Source: Burkholderiales bacterium (lineage in GTDB: Bacteria; Pseudomonadota; Gammaproteobacteria; Burkholderiales; Casimicrobiaceae). From it: 64,000 nucleotides of DNA. The notes below the pieces were generated by a model. It had not been told where the DNA came from and made no database searches. It saw only the letters and a list, made by a program, of their open reading frames with translations. The stretch's first letter is position 1; the number at the start of each line of letters is the position of its first letter. Positions 49,567-58,593 of this stretch are shown here, in pieces. The stretch spans positions 1 to 64,000 of the forward strand of contig JADYZP010000029.1 in assembly GCA_020853025.1 (NCBI GenBank). The letters run 5' to 3'. The position numbers were made by a program, and so were the translations under genes.

Positions 49567-51702
49567 TCAATTGAAGGTCCTGCCTTCGGCCACCAGCCGC
49601 TCCAGCAATGGCGCCGGTGTCCAGAAGACGCGGTCTGCATCGGGAGCCGCGGCAAATTCGCGCATCCGGCGCGCCACGTTGAACAGGCCCTGCATGTCGG
49701 CGTAGAGCATCGGCCCGCCGCGGAACAGCGGGAAGCCGTAGCCGGTCAGGTAGACGATGTCGATGTCCGACGCACGTTGCGCGATTCCCTCGTCGAGGAT
49801 GCGCGCGGCCTCGTTGACGAGTGCGAGCACGCAGCGGTCGACGATCTCGACGGCGCCGATCTTCCGCGGCGTCGCGCCGATCTCGCGGCGGTAGGCGTCG
49901 ACGATCGCGTCGACCGCGGGGTCGGGCAGCGCATCGCGGCGTCCCGCCTCGTAGCGGTACCAGCCAGCTCCCGTCTTCTGCCCGAAGCGGCCCTGATCGC
50001 ACAGCCGGTCGGCGACGCGCGAATAGGTGACGTCCGGTTTGTCGACGTAACGGCGCTGCCGGATGCGCCAGCTGACGTCGTTGCCGGCGAGATCGCTCAC
50101 GCGAAACGGACCCATCGCCATCCCGAACTCCTCGAGCGCACGGTCGACCTGGCCCGGCGACGCGCCTTCCTCGAGCAGGAACATCGCCTGCCGCATGTAC
50201 TGCTCCAGCATCCGGTTGCCGATGAAGCCGTCGCAGACGCCGGAAACCACGGCGATCTTGCCGATGCGCTTCGCCAGCTGCATCACCGTCGCCAGCACGT
50301 CGACGCCGGTGGCCTTGCCGCGCACGACCTCGAGCAGCTTCATCACGTTGGCGGGGCTGAAGAAGTGCATGCCGACGACGTCCTGCGCACGGCGCGTGCC
50401 GGCCGCGATGCGGTCGACGTCGAGCGTCGACGTATTGGTCGCGAGGATCGTTCCGGCTTTGGCGACGGCGTCGAGCTTGGCGAACACCTCTTCCTTGATC
50501 GCCATGTCCTCGAATACGGCCTCGATGACGAGGTCGGCGTCGCCAAGGTCGCCGTAGGCGAGCGTGGGCTTCAGCAGCGCCATGTTGGCGTCGACCCGCG
50601 CGGACGTGATCCGCCCCTTTTTGGCTGAGTTCTCGTAGTTGCGGCGCAGCGTCGCAACGCCTCGCTCGAGTGCGGCGGCGTCGGCTTCGAGCAGCACGAC
50701 CGGAATTCCGGCGGAGAGGAAATTCATCGCGATGCCGCAGCCCATCGTCCCGGCGCCGAGGATGCCGACACGCTCAATCTTGCGCACCGGCGTCGTAGCG
50801 GACACGCCGGCAACGCGCGCCGCCGCCCGCTCGGCGAAAAACGCGTGCCGCAGCGCGCGTGATTCGGGGGACGCCAGCAATTCGAGGAACAGCCGTCGCT
50901 CCTGCTTCAAGCCCTCGTCGAAGGACAGCGCGACCGCGCCAGCCACCGCATCGACGCACTTGCGCGGCGCCGGAAACCTGGGGGCGGCGGCGGCGGCCGC
51001 ATCGCGCGCGATCTGGAAAAAGGCTTCGGCGTCAGGATCGTCGATAACGATGTCGCGCAGGCGTTTGCGCGGAAGTCCGTCGGCGACGACTCTGCGTGCC
51101 AGCGCCAGCGCCGCTTCGAGCGCATCGCCGTCGACGACGGCGTCGAGTAGCGCGGTGTCGGCGAGCTTTCCCGCCGGCACCGATTTGCCGGACACGATCA
51201 TGTCCAGCGCCGCTTCGACGCCTATCGCGCGCGGCAGCCGCTGCGTGCCGCCCGCACCGGGCAGCAGCCCAAGCTTGACCTCGGGCAGCGCCAGCGTGGC
51301 CTTGGCGGTCGCGACACGGTAGTGGCAAGCCATCGACATTTCCAGGCCGCCGCCCATGCAGGTACCGTTGATGGCGACGATCACCGGCCGGGCACTGGCT
51401 TCGGCGACGCGGATCACCGTATGCAGCGTCGGCTCGGCGGTCGCCTTCGGCGTGTTGAACTCGCGGATGTCGGCGCCGCCGCAGAACACACGGCCGCTGC
51501 CGGTGATGATGACGGCATCGCAGCCGGGATCGGCGTTGGCACGGTCGATACCGGCGACGATGTCGCTGCGCGTCGCATGACCCAGGCCGTTGACCGGTGG
51601 GTTGGCGAGCGTGATGACCGCGATGCGGTCGTTCAATTCGTAATGGGCGCTGATGATTGCCTCCGGTTCGCGATAGCAGCGGCAGCCGACATTCTCGCTC
51701 AT
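49567..51702 (-). CDS. bifunctional enoyl-CoA hydratase / 3-hydroxyacyl-CoA dehydrogenase
   Basis: 711 residues. The hydratase/crotonase domain covers about 20-210 (oxyanion loops [10 protein letters not shown] and [14 protein letters not shown], then [19 protein letters not shown]). The NAD-binding dehydrogenase domain starts at about 305 ([14 protein letters not shown]) with the catalytic region [12 protein letters not shown], followed by two C-terminal dimerisation domains ([23 protein letters not shown]). It catalyses two successive beta-oxidation steps. Its thiolase partner downstream is reduced to a remnant, so the last step must be served by another gene. The region before the ATG has no strong ribosome site. 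Confidence 0.92.
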   Translation of the reverse strand: MSENVGCRCYREPEAIISAHYELNDRIAVITLANPPVNGLGHATRSDIVAGIDRANADPGCDAVIITGSGRVFCGGADIREFNTPKATAEPTLHTVIRVAEASARPVIVAINGTCMGGGLEMSMACHYRVATAKATLALPEVKLGLLPGAGGTQRLPRAIGVEAALDMIVSGKSVPAGKLADTALLDAVVDGDALEAALALARRVVADGLPRKRLRDIVIDDPDAEAFFQIARDAAAAAAPRFPAPRKCVDAVAGAVALSFDEGLKQERRLFLELLASPESRALRHAFFAERAAARVAGVSATTPVRKIERVGILGAGTMGCGIAMNFLSAGIPVVLLEADAAALERGVATLRRNYENSAKKGRITSARVDANMALLKPTLAYGDLGDADLVIEAVFEDMAIKEEVFAKLDAVAKAGTILATNTSTLDVDRIAAGTRRAQDVVGMHFFSPANVMKLLEVVRGKATGVDVLATVMQLAKRIGKIAVVSGVCDGFIGNRMLEQYMRQAMFLLEEGASPGQVDRALEEFGMAMGPFRVSDLAGNDVSWRIRQRRYVDKPDVTYSRVADRLCDQGRFGQKTGAGWYRYEAGRRDALPDPAVDAIVDAYRREIGATPRKIGAVEIVDRCVLALVNEAARILDEGIAQRASDIDIVYLTGYGFPLFRGGPMLYADMQGLFNVARRMREFAAAPDADRVFWTPAPLLERLVAEGRTFN

Positions 51703-51734
51703 AGGCGCCGTCGCGGGATCGCGACGGCGCGATC

Positions 51735-51743
51735 TGCTATAAT
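51735..51743 (+). promoter_or_regulatory. extended -10 promoter element
   Basis: TG-C-TATAAT, a perfect extended -10, 31 bp before the GTG of the small winged-helix gene. No good -35 is seen at the normal distance, which extended -10 promoters tolerate. Confidence 0.5.
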
Positions 51744-51773
51744 GACTGCCAACCTTCGCCGAGAGTACACGCC

Positions 51774-52019
51774 GTGGTCGAGATCATGCAGTGTCTGAAG
51801 AAATACGGTCAGCGACTCGATTCCGAGATCGCCAAGGAGATCGGCGTGCCGCTGGCGACCGTCCGCGCGCACGTGGCCGGGCTGGCCGCTACCGGCGCCG
51901 TCATCACCTGCAACCTGTCGCGCTTCGAAAACGGCAAGCGCACCGACTCGTGGGTGTGCCGCGTCTCCGGTTACGTTCCGCCGCTGGCGCCGGGCCGCAA
52001 GGCGAAGCCGGCGGCGTAG
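51774..52019 (+). CDS. small winged-helix DNA-binding-like protein
   Basis: 81 residues. The middle forms a helix-turn-helix (LDSEIAKEIGVPLATVRAHVAGLAATG) followed by a wing-like hairpin (AVITCNLSRFENGKRTDSWVCRVSGY) and a basic Pro-rich tail. Start GTG with GAGAG about 10 nt upstream. It looks like a one-domain transcription regulator, or a plasmid/phage-style accessory factor. No effector domain. Family assignment not firm. Confidence 0.6.
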   Translation: MVEIMQCLKKYGQRLDSEIAKEIGVPLATVRAHVAGLAATGAVITCNLSRFENGKRTDSWVCRVSGYVPPLAPGRKAKPAA

Positions 52020-52174
52020 TCACCGAGCGGCAACGCCTCGACGCGGTATCTGGGGCGGCAACTGCCGCAGAAGCGCGCGAACGAGAGGGACGTTGCCGCG
52101 CCGCACGGCCCGAGCGAGACGATCAAGAAGCGGGCATCGCCACGCGAACCGCGTGCAGCGCGCTGTTTCGCGGG

Positions 52175-52209
52175 TGATCCACAGAGTTGTCAACCGCATT
52201 TGTGGATAA
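52175..52209. other. pair of inverted DnaA-box-like sequences
   Basis: TGATCCACA (one mismatch to TTATCCACA) and TGTGGATAA (perfect, opposite strand), 17 bp apart, in the 266-bp gap before the polytopic membrane protein. Too few for an origin; possibly chance. Confidence 0.25.
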
Positions 52210-52285
52210 CATGGCGATCGGCGCCGCGGCCCATCGCATTGCGGCGGAACGCGGGCGAGCCGCGGCAATGCGTGGAGAATATTCG

Positions 52286-53887
52286 ATGCGAGTCGTTGAC
52301 GGCGTTCGCGCTGCGGCGCGACCCCTGCTCGGTCTGGCCGTCTCGATCGCGCTGGCCGGTGTCGCGTCGATCGCATTGCGTCAGGACTCGAACTGGGACC
52401 TGCAGAACTACCACCTCTACAACGTCTGGGCGTTCGTCCACGGTCGTTACGGCATCGACTGGGCGCCGGCACAGCTGCAGTCGTTTCACAGCCCCTTCCT
52501 CGACCTGCCTTTCTATGCGCTGCTGACGCTCGGCACGCCGCCGCGGATCATCAGCTTCGCACTGGCGATTCCCACCGGGATCGCGTGGTACTTCTTCGCA
52601 CGCATCGTCGTCCACCTGCTCGCAGGCGTGCCCGATAGCCGAAAGCTGCCGGCGATCACCACGGCGATCGCCATCGGCATCACCGCGCCGATGTCGGTAA
52701 GCCTGATCGGGCTGACGATGAATGACTGGTATACGGCGGCCTTCGTGATGCCTGCGGTCTGGCTCGTCGTGCGCCGCGCCGACTGCGATGGGCCGAAACG
52801 CGGCGAACTGCTGGCGGCGGGCGCTCTGGTCGGCGCGGGGGCCGGACTCAAGCTGACCGGGACGATCTACGGCGTCGGACTGATTGGCGGGCTGCTGCTT
52901 TGCGCGCTTGCCTGGCGCGCTCGCCTGCGCGCCGCGCTGCTGGCGGGTCTCGGCATGGCGGCCGCGTTTGCCGCCACGGCGGGAGCGTGGATGTGGCTGA
53001 TGTTCGAGCGCTACGGCAATCCATTTTTCCCGTACTTCAACGATGTGTTTCGCTCGCCGTGGAGTGATTCGGTGTCCTTTGCGGCGACACGGTTCGGGCC
53101 GTCGTCGGCACTCGAGTGGCTTGCCTTCCCCTTCGTGCTGCTCTGGAAGCTCGAAGGCTACGTTTCGGAGCCGGAATTTCGCGACGCGCGTCCGGCGCTG
53201 CTCTATGCGCTGGCGCTCGTGGCACTCGTGCTGGCGCTGCGGCGCCGGCTGATCGCGAAGCGGCCAGCCGAAGCCAATGCGATCGGCGCGTCGGCCGCAT
53301 GGCGATTCGTCGGCGCATTCTTCGTCGTATCGTTGCTTGCGTGGGCTGTCGTCTACCGCGTCTACCGCTACCTGGTGCCCCTCGAAATGCTCGGGGGCGT
53401 GCTGATCGTCTACTTCGTGCTCCGGCTCGCACCGGCGCGGCGCATGGGCGTCGCACTGGCGGCCGTGCTGCTGCTGGTGGTCGTCACGGCCAAGTTTCCG
53501 ACCTGGTGGCGGCAGAAGTTCGGCGAGCACTTCCTCGCCGTGCAGATGCCGAAGGTGAAACCCGATGCATTGGTGCTTCTGGTTTCGGCGGACCCGATGT
53601 CCTACGTGCTGCCGTCCTTTCCTTCGGATGCGCGCTTCGCGGGCTTGGTCAGCAACTTCAACGATCCGGACCGAAGGAACCTGTTGCAGCAGTCGATCGC
53701 CGCGGTGATCCGCGAGCACCGCGGCCCGCTGTACGCGCTTGCCGTACCGCCGGGTCGCGATGCCGGGCGCGACGCGCTGGCGAAAATGGGACTGGCCCGC
53801 GACCGATGCCTGGAAATCCGCACCAACCTGCGGGTGAGCCCGCTCGAGCTGTGCGAGCTGCGCCGCGTCCGGAGGGCGGATTCGTGA
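52286..53887 (+). CDS. polytopic membrane protein, GT-C glycosyltransferase-like
   Basis: About 533 residues with ten or more membrane helices and a soluble C-terminal part of about 120 residues. After the first helix comes RQDSNWDLQNYHLYNVW, an acidic loop like that of GT-C (PMT/ArnT-type) glycosyltransferases. A second loop contains FERYGNPFFPYFNDVF. It may use a lipid-linked sugar donor on the periplasmic side, but no family was identified with certainty. ATG at 52286 has GGAG 9 nt upstream; a start 18 nt earlier is possible. Confidence 0.65.
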   Translation: MRVVDGVRAAARPLLGLAVSIALAGVASIALRQDSNWDLQNYHLYNVWAFVHGRYGIDWAPAQLQSFHSPFLDLPFYALLTLGTPPRIISFALAIPTGIAWYFFARIVVHLLAGVPDSRKLPAITTAIAIGITAPMSVSLIGLTMNDWYTAAFVMPAVWLVVRRADCDGPKRGELLAAGALVGAGAGLKLTGTIYGVGLIGGLLLCALAWRARLRAALLAGLGMAAAFAATAGAWMWLMFERYGNPFFPYFNDVFRSPWSDSVSFAATRFGPSSALEWLAFPFVLLWKLEGYVSEPEFRDARPALLYALALVALVLALRRRLIAKRPAEANAIGASAAWRFVGAFFVVSLLAWAVVYRVYRYLVPLEMLGGVLIVYFVLRLAPARRMGVALAAVLLLVVVTAKFPTWWRQKFGEHFLAVQMPKVKPDALVLLVSADPMSYVLPSFPSDARFAGLVSNFNDPDRRNLLQQSIAAVIREHRGPLYALAVPPGRDAGRDALAKMGLARDRCLEIRTNLRVSPLELCELRRVRRADS

Positions 53888-54007
53888 TGCGGGTCAAGTT
53901 CGCTGATCGGGCGTGCGCTATCGTAGAGGCGCGGGTGGCGAACCGAGGATTGTCGAGGGTCGCCGCCTGCGGTACGCGGAAACGCTGCCGGGATTGCGTC
54001 ATCGCGC

Positions 54008-55423
54008 ATGACTGAAAAACTCTTCGATACCGTCGTGGTCGGTGCCGGAATCTCCGGGCTCACGGTTGCCCACTCGCTGCAAAAGCGAGGTCGCTCGGTC
54101 GTCGTGCTGGAGTCGACGCCGCGGGCCGGAGGCGTGATCGCGACGGTTCGTCGCGACGGCTCGCTCTACGAGCGGGGCCCGAACAGCACGCTCGACACGT
54201 CGCCCCGCATCGGCGAATTGCTGGGCGAACTCGCCATCGGTGCCGAGCGCGCGGATGCCGACGCTATCGCCGCGCGGCGCTTTATCGTGCGTGGCGGCAG
54301 ACTGCGCGAATTGCCGGCGTCGCCGTCGGCGTTCGCGACCACCGGCACGTTCACGCCGGCTGCGAAGCTGCGGCTGCTGCGCGAACCCTTCATCGCACCG
54401 GCTCCCGAGGGGGCCGAGGAGTCGATCGCCACCTTTGTACGGCGGCGGCTCGGCGGCGAGTTTCTCGACTACGCGATCGATCCCTTTGTTGCGGGCATCT
54501 ACGCTGGCGACCCCGAGCGCATTTCGGTCGCCGCGGCGTTTCCCAAACTGCTGGCGCTCGAGCAGAAGTACGGAAGCCTGATCAAGGGACAGGTACGCGG
54601 TGCACGTGAGCGCCGCAAGGGTCGCGAGACGGCCAAGAACACGGCAAAGAGCTTTTCGTTTCGGCAGGGCATGCAGACGCTGACCGACGCGCTCGCCGCA
54701 CGCTTGCCGGGTCTCGAATGCGAGGTTCGGGTCGGCAGCCTTGCGCGTGACGCGACGGCGTTCGTCGTTGCCGGCAAGCGGGATGGCGACGCGATCGTTC
54801 GGCGAGCGCGCAGCGTGGTACTGGCCGCGCCGGCACCCGCGGCGGGCGCCATCGTCGTTGCCGTCGCACCGGACGCCGCGCGTGCTCTGGCCGGCATCGC
54901 CTACGCGCCGATAGCGATCGTCGTCAGCGTGTACCGGCGCGAAGACGTCGGACATCCGCTGGCGGGCTTCGGCTTTCTGGTCCCGAAAAAGGAATCACGA
55001 TCGATCCTGGGCACGCTGTTCTCGTCCAGCATGTTCGAAGGCAGGGCGCCGGAGGACACGGTGCTGTTGACGACTTTTGCCGGAGGGCGCCGGAACGCGG
55101 AAGTGCTGGATCTTCCGGACGAAAGTCTTGCCGCCACGGTGCGCGGCGAACTCGCCGACCTGGTCGGCGCCCGAGGCATGCCGGTCTGGCAGGAAATCGT
55201 GCGCTGGCCGCAAGCGATCCCGCAGTACGATCTCGGTCACCTCGACCGCCTGCGCCACGTCGCTGCGGCAGAGGCCGCGGTTCCCGGACTGTTCTTCTGC
55301 GCCAACTACCGGGAAGGCGTGTCGGTGGGTGATCGCATCGAACGCGGCGACGCCATGGCCGCGCGGGTCGACGACCACCTGTCGCGTCACACGCCAGCGC
55401 CCACCGTCACGCCGGCTTCTTGA
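54008..55423 (+). CDS. hemY: protoporphyrinogen oxidase, HemY type
   Basis: 471 residues. The FAD motif VVVGAGISGLTVAHSLQKRG is at the N-terminus, followed by VVLESTPRAGGVIAT and YERGPNSTLD, the signature of the oxygen-dependent HemY family. The middle KNTAKSFSFRQGMQTLTDAL and the late GLFFCANYREGVSVGDRIERG segments agree. It oxidises protoporphyrinogen IX to protoporphyrin IX. The window also has oxygen-independent hemN, consistent with a facultative lifestyle. Its 3' end overlaps the convergent cytochrome gene by 17 bp. Confidence 0.9.
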   Translation: MTEKLFDTVVVGAGISGLTVAHSLQKRGRSVVVLESTPRAGGVIATVRRDGSLYERGPNSTLDTSPRIGELLGELAIGAERADADAIAARRFIVRGGRLRELPASPSAFATTGTFTPAAKLRLLREPFIAPAPEGAEESIATFVRRRLGGEFLDYAIDPFVAGIYAGDPERISVAAAFPKLLALEQKYGSLIKGQVRGARERRKGRETAKNTAKSFSFRQGMQTLTDALAARLPGLECEVRVGSLARDATAFVVAGKRDGDAIVRRARSVVLAAPAPAAGAIVVAVAPDAARALAGIAYAPIAIVVSVYRREDVGHPLAGFGFLVPKKESRSILGTLFSSSMFEGRAPEDTVLLTTFAGGRRNAEVLDLPDESLAATVRGELADLVGARGMPVWQEIVRWPQAIPQYDLGHLDRLRHVAAAEAAVPGLFFCANYREGVSVGDRIERGDAMAARVDDHLSRHTPAPTVTPAS

Positions 55424-55967
55424 TCGTCATCGCGCCGCGGATCTGCCCCGGCGTGTATCCCGTTCCCTTGTCGTCCGGATACCGCTTCAGAAGTTCCGCC
55501 TTCACGGCCGGCGACAGGCGATTGGCGGGGCCGTGGCAGGAGACGCACAGCTCCTGCACGGGCAGCGCCTTCATATAGCGATAGACGTCGCGGCCGTTCT
55601 CCTGAACGACCGCGAACTTCTCTAGCGTTGCCGGGGACTCGCCCGCGGCGGCGCGGCGGTCGAACTCCTCGAGCGCAGCGCGCTCCCAAGCATCCGGCAC
55701 CGCCTTCGGGTTGCGGTTCCTGAGGCTCACCCGACGGATATTCCAACCGGTCGCTTCCGACGCGGCCTTCGCCATCGCAGGAGCTTTTTCGCTGCATACT
55801 GCGATGGCGCCTTCGGGACCGCTCTTGCCGATTTCTTCGGTGAGGACGGCCAGGAGCCGGGGCGGAACCGAGCTTGCCACCTGTCGGGCGTCGGGGATCC
55901 ATGCGGGGTCGGCGGCGTAGGCGGGGATGGCGGCGGCGAACAGCGTGACTATTGCGTACTTGCGCAT
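55407..55967 (-). CDS. periplasmic DUF3365 monoheme cytochrome-like protein
   Basis: 186 residues. Signal peptide about 1-18 (cleavage after AYA). A DUF3365 (Tll0287-like) sensor/haem domain follows, with IAVCSEKAPAMAKAASE and IRRVSLRNRNPKAVPDAWE. A single c-type haem site CVSCH lies near residue 144. The expected location is the periplasm. Function unknown; proteins of this family sense redox or carry electrons. GAGGAG precedes the ATG. First of a leftward-reading pair of unlinked genes, convergent with hemY. Confidence 0.8.
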   Translation of the reverse strand: MRKYAIVTLFAAAIPAYAADPAWIPDARQVASSVPPRLLAVLTEEIGKSGPEGAIAVCSEKAPAMAKAASEATGWNIRRVSLRNRNPKAVPDAWERAALEEFDRRAAAGESPATLEKFAVVQENGRDVYRYMKALPVQELCVSCHGPANRLSPAVKAELLKRYPDDKGTGYTPGQIRGAMTIKKPA

Positions 55968-55998
55968 GGTGTCTCCTCGTTTGAATGCGATGGTGGAA

Positions 55999-57588
55999 TC
56001 ATCGGATGGTGCTCGACTCCGAGCCAGCACCGGACTCGGCGAGGCGTGCCGCAACGCCGACTGCCAGCGCCTCTACGTCGATATCGCCGCTTGTGTCGAT
56101 CCGTACTGTAGCAGCGTTTTCGTCGGCGTCCAGAGCCTGCGCGAATTCGAGTTGGCGCTCAAGCACCGCGACCGTCGCCTCCGATGTGTCGGCACCGCGT
56201 GCAGCGCGGGTTTGCACCCGCTCGCGCATCAGCTCCACCGGCACCTGCGGCGCCAGGATCGCGAAGCCGATGCCGAGCGAGGCGGCAAGTTTACGAAACG
56301 CGCAGCGCTGTTTTCGCTCCAGGAACGTCGCATCGATGATGACCGGATAGCCGGCTTCGACGACGGTGGCTGCCAGCTCGGCAAGCCGGGCGTAGGTGCG
56401 CTCGTTCATCGTCGTCGCATAGAGACCGGCGCCGGGTGCCGAAGCGGAGCGCTCGCCGGCTGCAAGACCCGACAATCGCTTGCGCTCGACGTCCGAGCGC
56501 ACTCGAATCCACTCGCCGGTGCCGGCCAGCAGTGCCGCAAGGTAACTCTTGCCCGAGCCGGAGGGACCGCAGGTGATGAGCATTGCCGGCGGGTCGGCGC
56601 GCGTGAATTCGACGGCGAGGTCAAGGTGCGCGCGGAAGTCCGCATGGTCGCGCGCGGATGTCGCCGCGTCGTTCGACTGCGTGGCGCGGATGGCGGCGAT
56701 TTTCGCGCGCACCATCGCGCGATAGACCAGGTAGAAGCGCAGCACGCCAAGCCCCGCATAGTCGCCGGTGGCCTCCAGGTAGCCATTGAGAAAGCGCTGC
56801 GCGAGATCGGGCCTTGCGCGGTGATTGAGGTCCATCACGGTGAACGCGATCTCCGCCATCACGTCGATCCAGCGCATCGCGGGATTGAATTCGATGCAGT
56901 CGAAGACGACGACCGCTCCCTCGTGCAGCACGATGTTGGCCAAGTGCAGGTCGCCGTGGCATTCACGGACGAAGCCCTCGCGTTGCCGCAGCCTCATCAG
57001 TGGCGCGATGCGCAGCTGCGTGTCGAGCGTCCATTGCCGTAGCGCTGCGAGGCGCGCGGCGATGTCCGGTGCGTGCGCGAGCGCGAGCACGTGCGCGAAA
57101 TTGTCGTTCGCGTTGGCGAGCGCCATCTCCGGCGTGCCGCACGCATCCGACGGCGCCGCAGCCGGTACGGTTGCATGAAAGCGCGCGACCAGCCGCGACA
57201 GTTCGTCGATGTGTTCGGGCAGGAGCTTGTCCGCGAGCAGCAGGCGGTCGAATTCCAGCGCCCGGTCGAAGCGCCGCATGCGCACCGCATAGTCTAGCAC
57301 CGGACCGTCGCCGCCGATCCGCGGCTCCTCCTGCGTTCCGGTGATTGCCACGACGTCGAGATAGAGCTCGGGCGCGGTCCGGCGATTGAGTCGCAGCTCG
57401 TCCTCGCAGGCAGCGCGACGCTTCTCAAGCGTCGAGAAATCGAGAAATCCGAGGTCGAGCGGCTTCTTCAACTTGTACGCGTAGTCGCCGGCGAGGACGA
57501 CCCACGAAATGTGCGTCTCGACCCGCTCGATGTCGTGCACCGGATGTGGAAAGCATCGGGGCTCGCGCAGGCGGGCTGCGAGAGGCAA
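55999..57588 (-). CDS. aminoglycoside-phosphotransferase-like domain fused to P-loop kinase
   Basis: 529 residues. The N-terminal half (about 1-330) is a kinase-like fold with YKLKKPLDLGFLDFSTLEKR and the catalytic loop ECHGDLHLANIVL, then FDCIEFNPAMRWIDVMAE. The C-terminal half is a P-loop kinase (CGPSGSGKSYLAA, then VIIDATFLERKQR). This domain pair is a known but uncharacterised family in proteobacteria. Start TTG is chosen because the conserved region begins within 10-15 residues; AAGGG lies about 13 nt upstream. 15 bp after the TPR-cytochrome gene, so possibly co-transcribed with the haem genes. Confidence 0.78.
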   Translation of the reverse strand: MPLAARLREPRCFPHPVHDIERVETHISWVVLAGDYAYKLKKPLDLGFLDFSTLEKRRAACEDELRLNRRTAPELYLDVVAITGTQEEPRIGGDGPVLDYAVRMRRFDRALEFDRLLLADKLLPEHIDELSRLVARFHATVPAAAPSDACGTPEMALANANDNFAHVLALAHAPDIAARLAALRQWTLDTQLRIAPLMRLRQREGFVRECHGDLHLANIVLHEGAVVVFDCIEFNPAMRWIDVMAEIAFTVMDLNHRARPDLAQRFLNGYLEATGDYAGLGVLRFYLVYRAMVRAKIAAIRATQSNDAATSARDHADFRAHLDLAVEFTRADPPAMLITCGPSGSGKSYLAALLAGTGEWIRVRSDVERKRLSGLAAGERSASAPGAGLYATTMNERTYARLAELAATVVEAGYPVIIDATFLERKQRCAFRKLAASLGIGFAILAPQVPVELMRERVQTRAARGADTSEATVAVLERQLEFAQALDADENAATVRIDTSGDIDVEALAVGVAARLAESGAGSESSTIR

Positions 57589-57602
57589 TGGCGAATCCAG
57601 GG

Positions 57603-58583
57603 TCAGCCCTTCTGTATGCGCGCCTGGTCCGGGTACCGATAGATCGTCGTGTTGAGGTAGCGGACGACCTCGTCGATGGTCGCGTCCGGCCAGCGCAGTC
57701 CGACGTTGGCCTGCCAGCGACGCACCTGCGCCTCAAGGCTCGTCCAGTCCTTCGCGAGCTTGCCGTCGCGCCAGTGAACCTGCTTGTCATGACAGGCGAT
57801 GCAATGCGTGTCGTACAACAGCGCACCGCGCGAAGTCGCAGGCGCCCCTGAAGATTGCGCAAGCAGGTCGGCGCGCGTCGCGGCAGCGCTGAGTTCGCGA
57901 CGTGCCGGCGCTTCCTCCGGCATCGCATCGGCCAGCGTCCGCCAGTACTTCGCGGCCACCGTGTACTCCCGTGCCTCGAACGCCGCGCTGCCGGCCATCT
58001 CCAGCGCTTTCGGGAAATCCGGATTGCGCGCGAGTGCTTGCTGCACGAATTCGCGCGGCCTGCCGACGAGCGAGCCGCCCTGCGCCATGCCGAGCGCATC
58101 GGCGTACTCGCACCAGATCGCCGGATCGGCGTCGACCTTGCGGTTCGCGTCGATCGCGCGGCGGTAGGCTTCGGCGGCTTCGGCGTAGCGATCCTGCTCG
58201 AACTCGAGTCTCGCCAGCATGATCCATCCGCGCGCGTCGCGCTTGTTGCGCACGAGGTGGGCGGTCAGTTCCTCGCGCATGGCCGTCGCCGGCAGCGCGT
58301 CGAATGCCGCCTGCGCATCGAGTTCGTTCCCGTCCGATATCGCCGCCGGCTCGCCCAGCAGCAAATACAGGCCGCCCGCCAGCAGCGGCAGCGCGATGGA
58401 GGCCGCAATGCCGGTACCGCGGCCGCGACGGATTCGTCTCTCGCCGCGACCGGCAGGGGTTCCATTATCCACACGCCGCGCACGCGTCGCCGATGCACGC
58501 CTCGCCAGCAACGGGCGCAGCACCCAGGCGGCGACCAGCACGGTCATCGCCGCGACAATCGCCAGGAACAGCGGAAATGACAT
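57603..58583 (-). CDS. CcmI/NrfG-like TPR protein fused to cytochrome c domain
   Basis: 326 residues. An N-terminal membrane helix (1-20) and a second one (about 62-82) match CcmI/CycH. TPR repeats follow at about 110-235 (RGWIMLARLEFEQDRYAEAAEAYRRA; IWCEYADAL; ALARNPDFPKALEMAG; YTVAAKYWRTLADA). The last 66 residues hold a class I cytochrome c site, CIACH at about residue 261, and a YLNTTIYRYP tail; no Met is left to serve as distal ligand. CcmI and NrfG present apocytochromes to the haem lyase, NrfG specifically for the CxxCK site. Ten bp downstream of the CxxCK-containing octaheme gene, so a dedicated maturation role is a strong inference. Confidence 0.82.
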   Translation of the reverse strand: MSFPLFLAIVAAMTVLVAAWVLRPLLARRASATRARRVDNGTPAGRGERRIRRGRGTGIAASIALPLLAGGLYLLLGEPAAISDGNELDAQAAFDALPATAMREELTAHLVRNKRDARGWIMLARLEFEQDRYAEAAEAYRRAIDANRKVDADPAIWCEYADALGMAQGGSLVGRPREFVQQALARNPDFPKALEMAGSAAFEAREYTVAAKYWRTLADAMPEEAPARRELSAAATRADLLAQSSGAPATSRGALLYDTHCIACHDKQVHWRDGKLAKDWTSLEAQVRRWQANVGLRWPDATIDEVVRYLNTTIYRYPDQARIQKG

Positions 58584-58593
58584 CGGGCCCCGG

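Noticed and set aside
52175-52209. Replication origin from the two DnaA-box-like sequences
   Set aside because: Only two boxes, no AT-rich unwinding region, and no dnaA, dnaN or parAB nearby.
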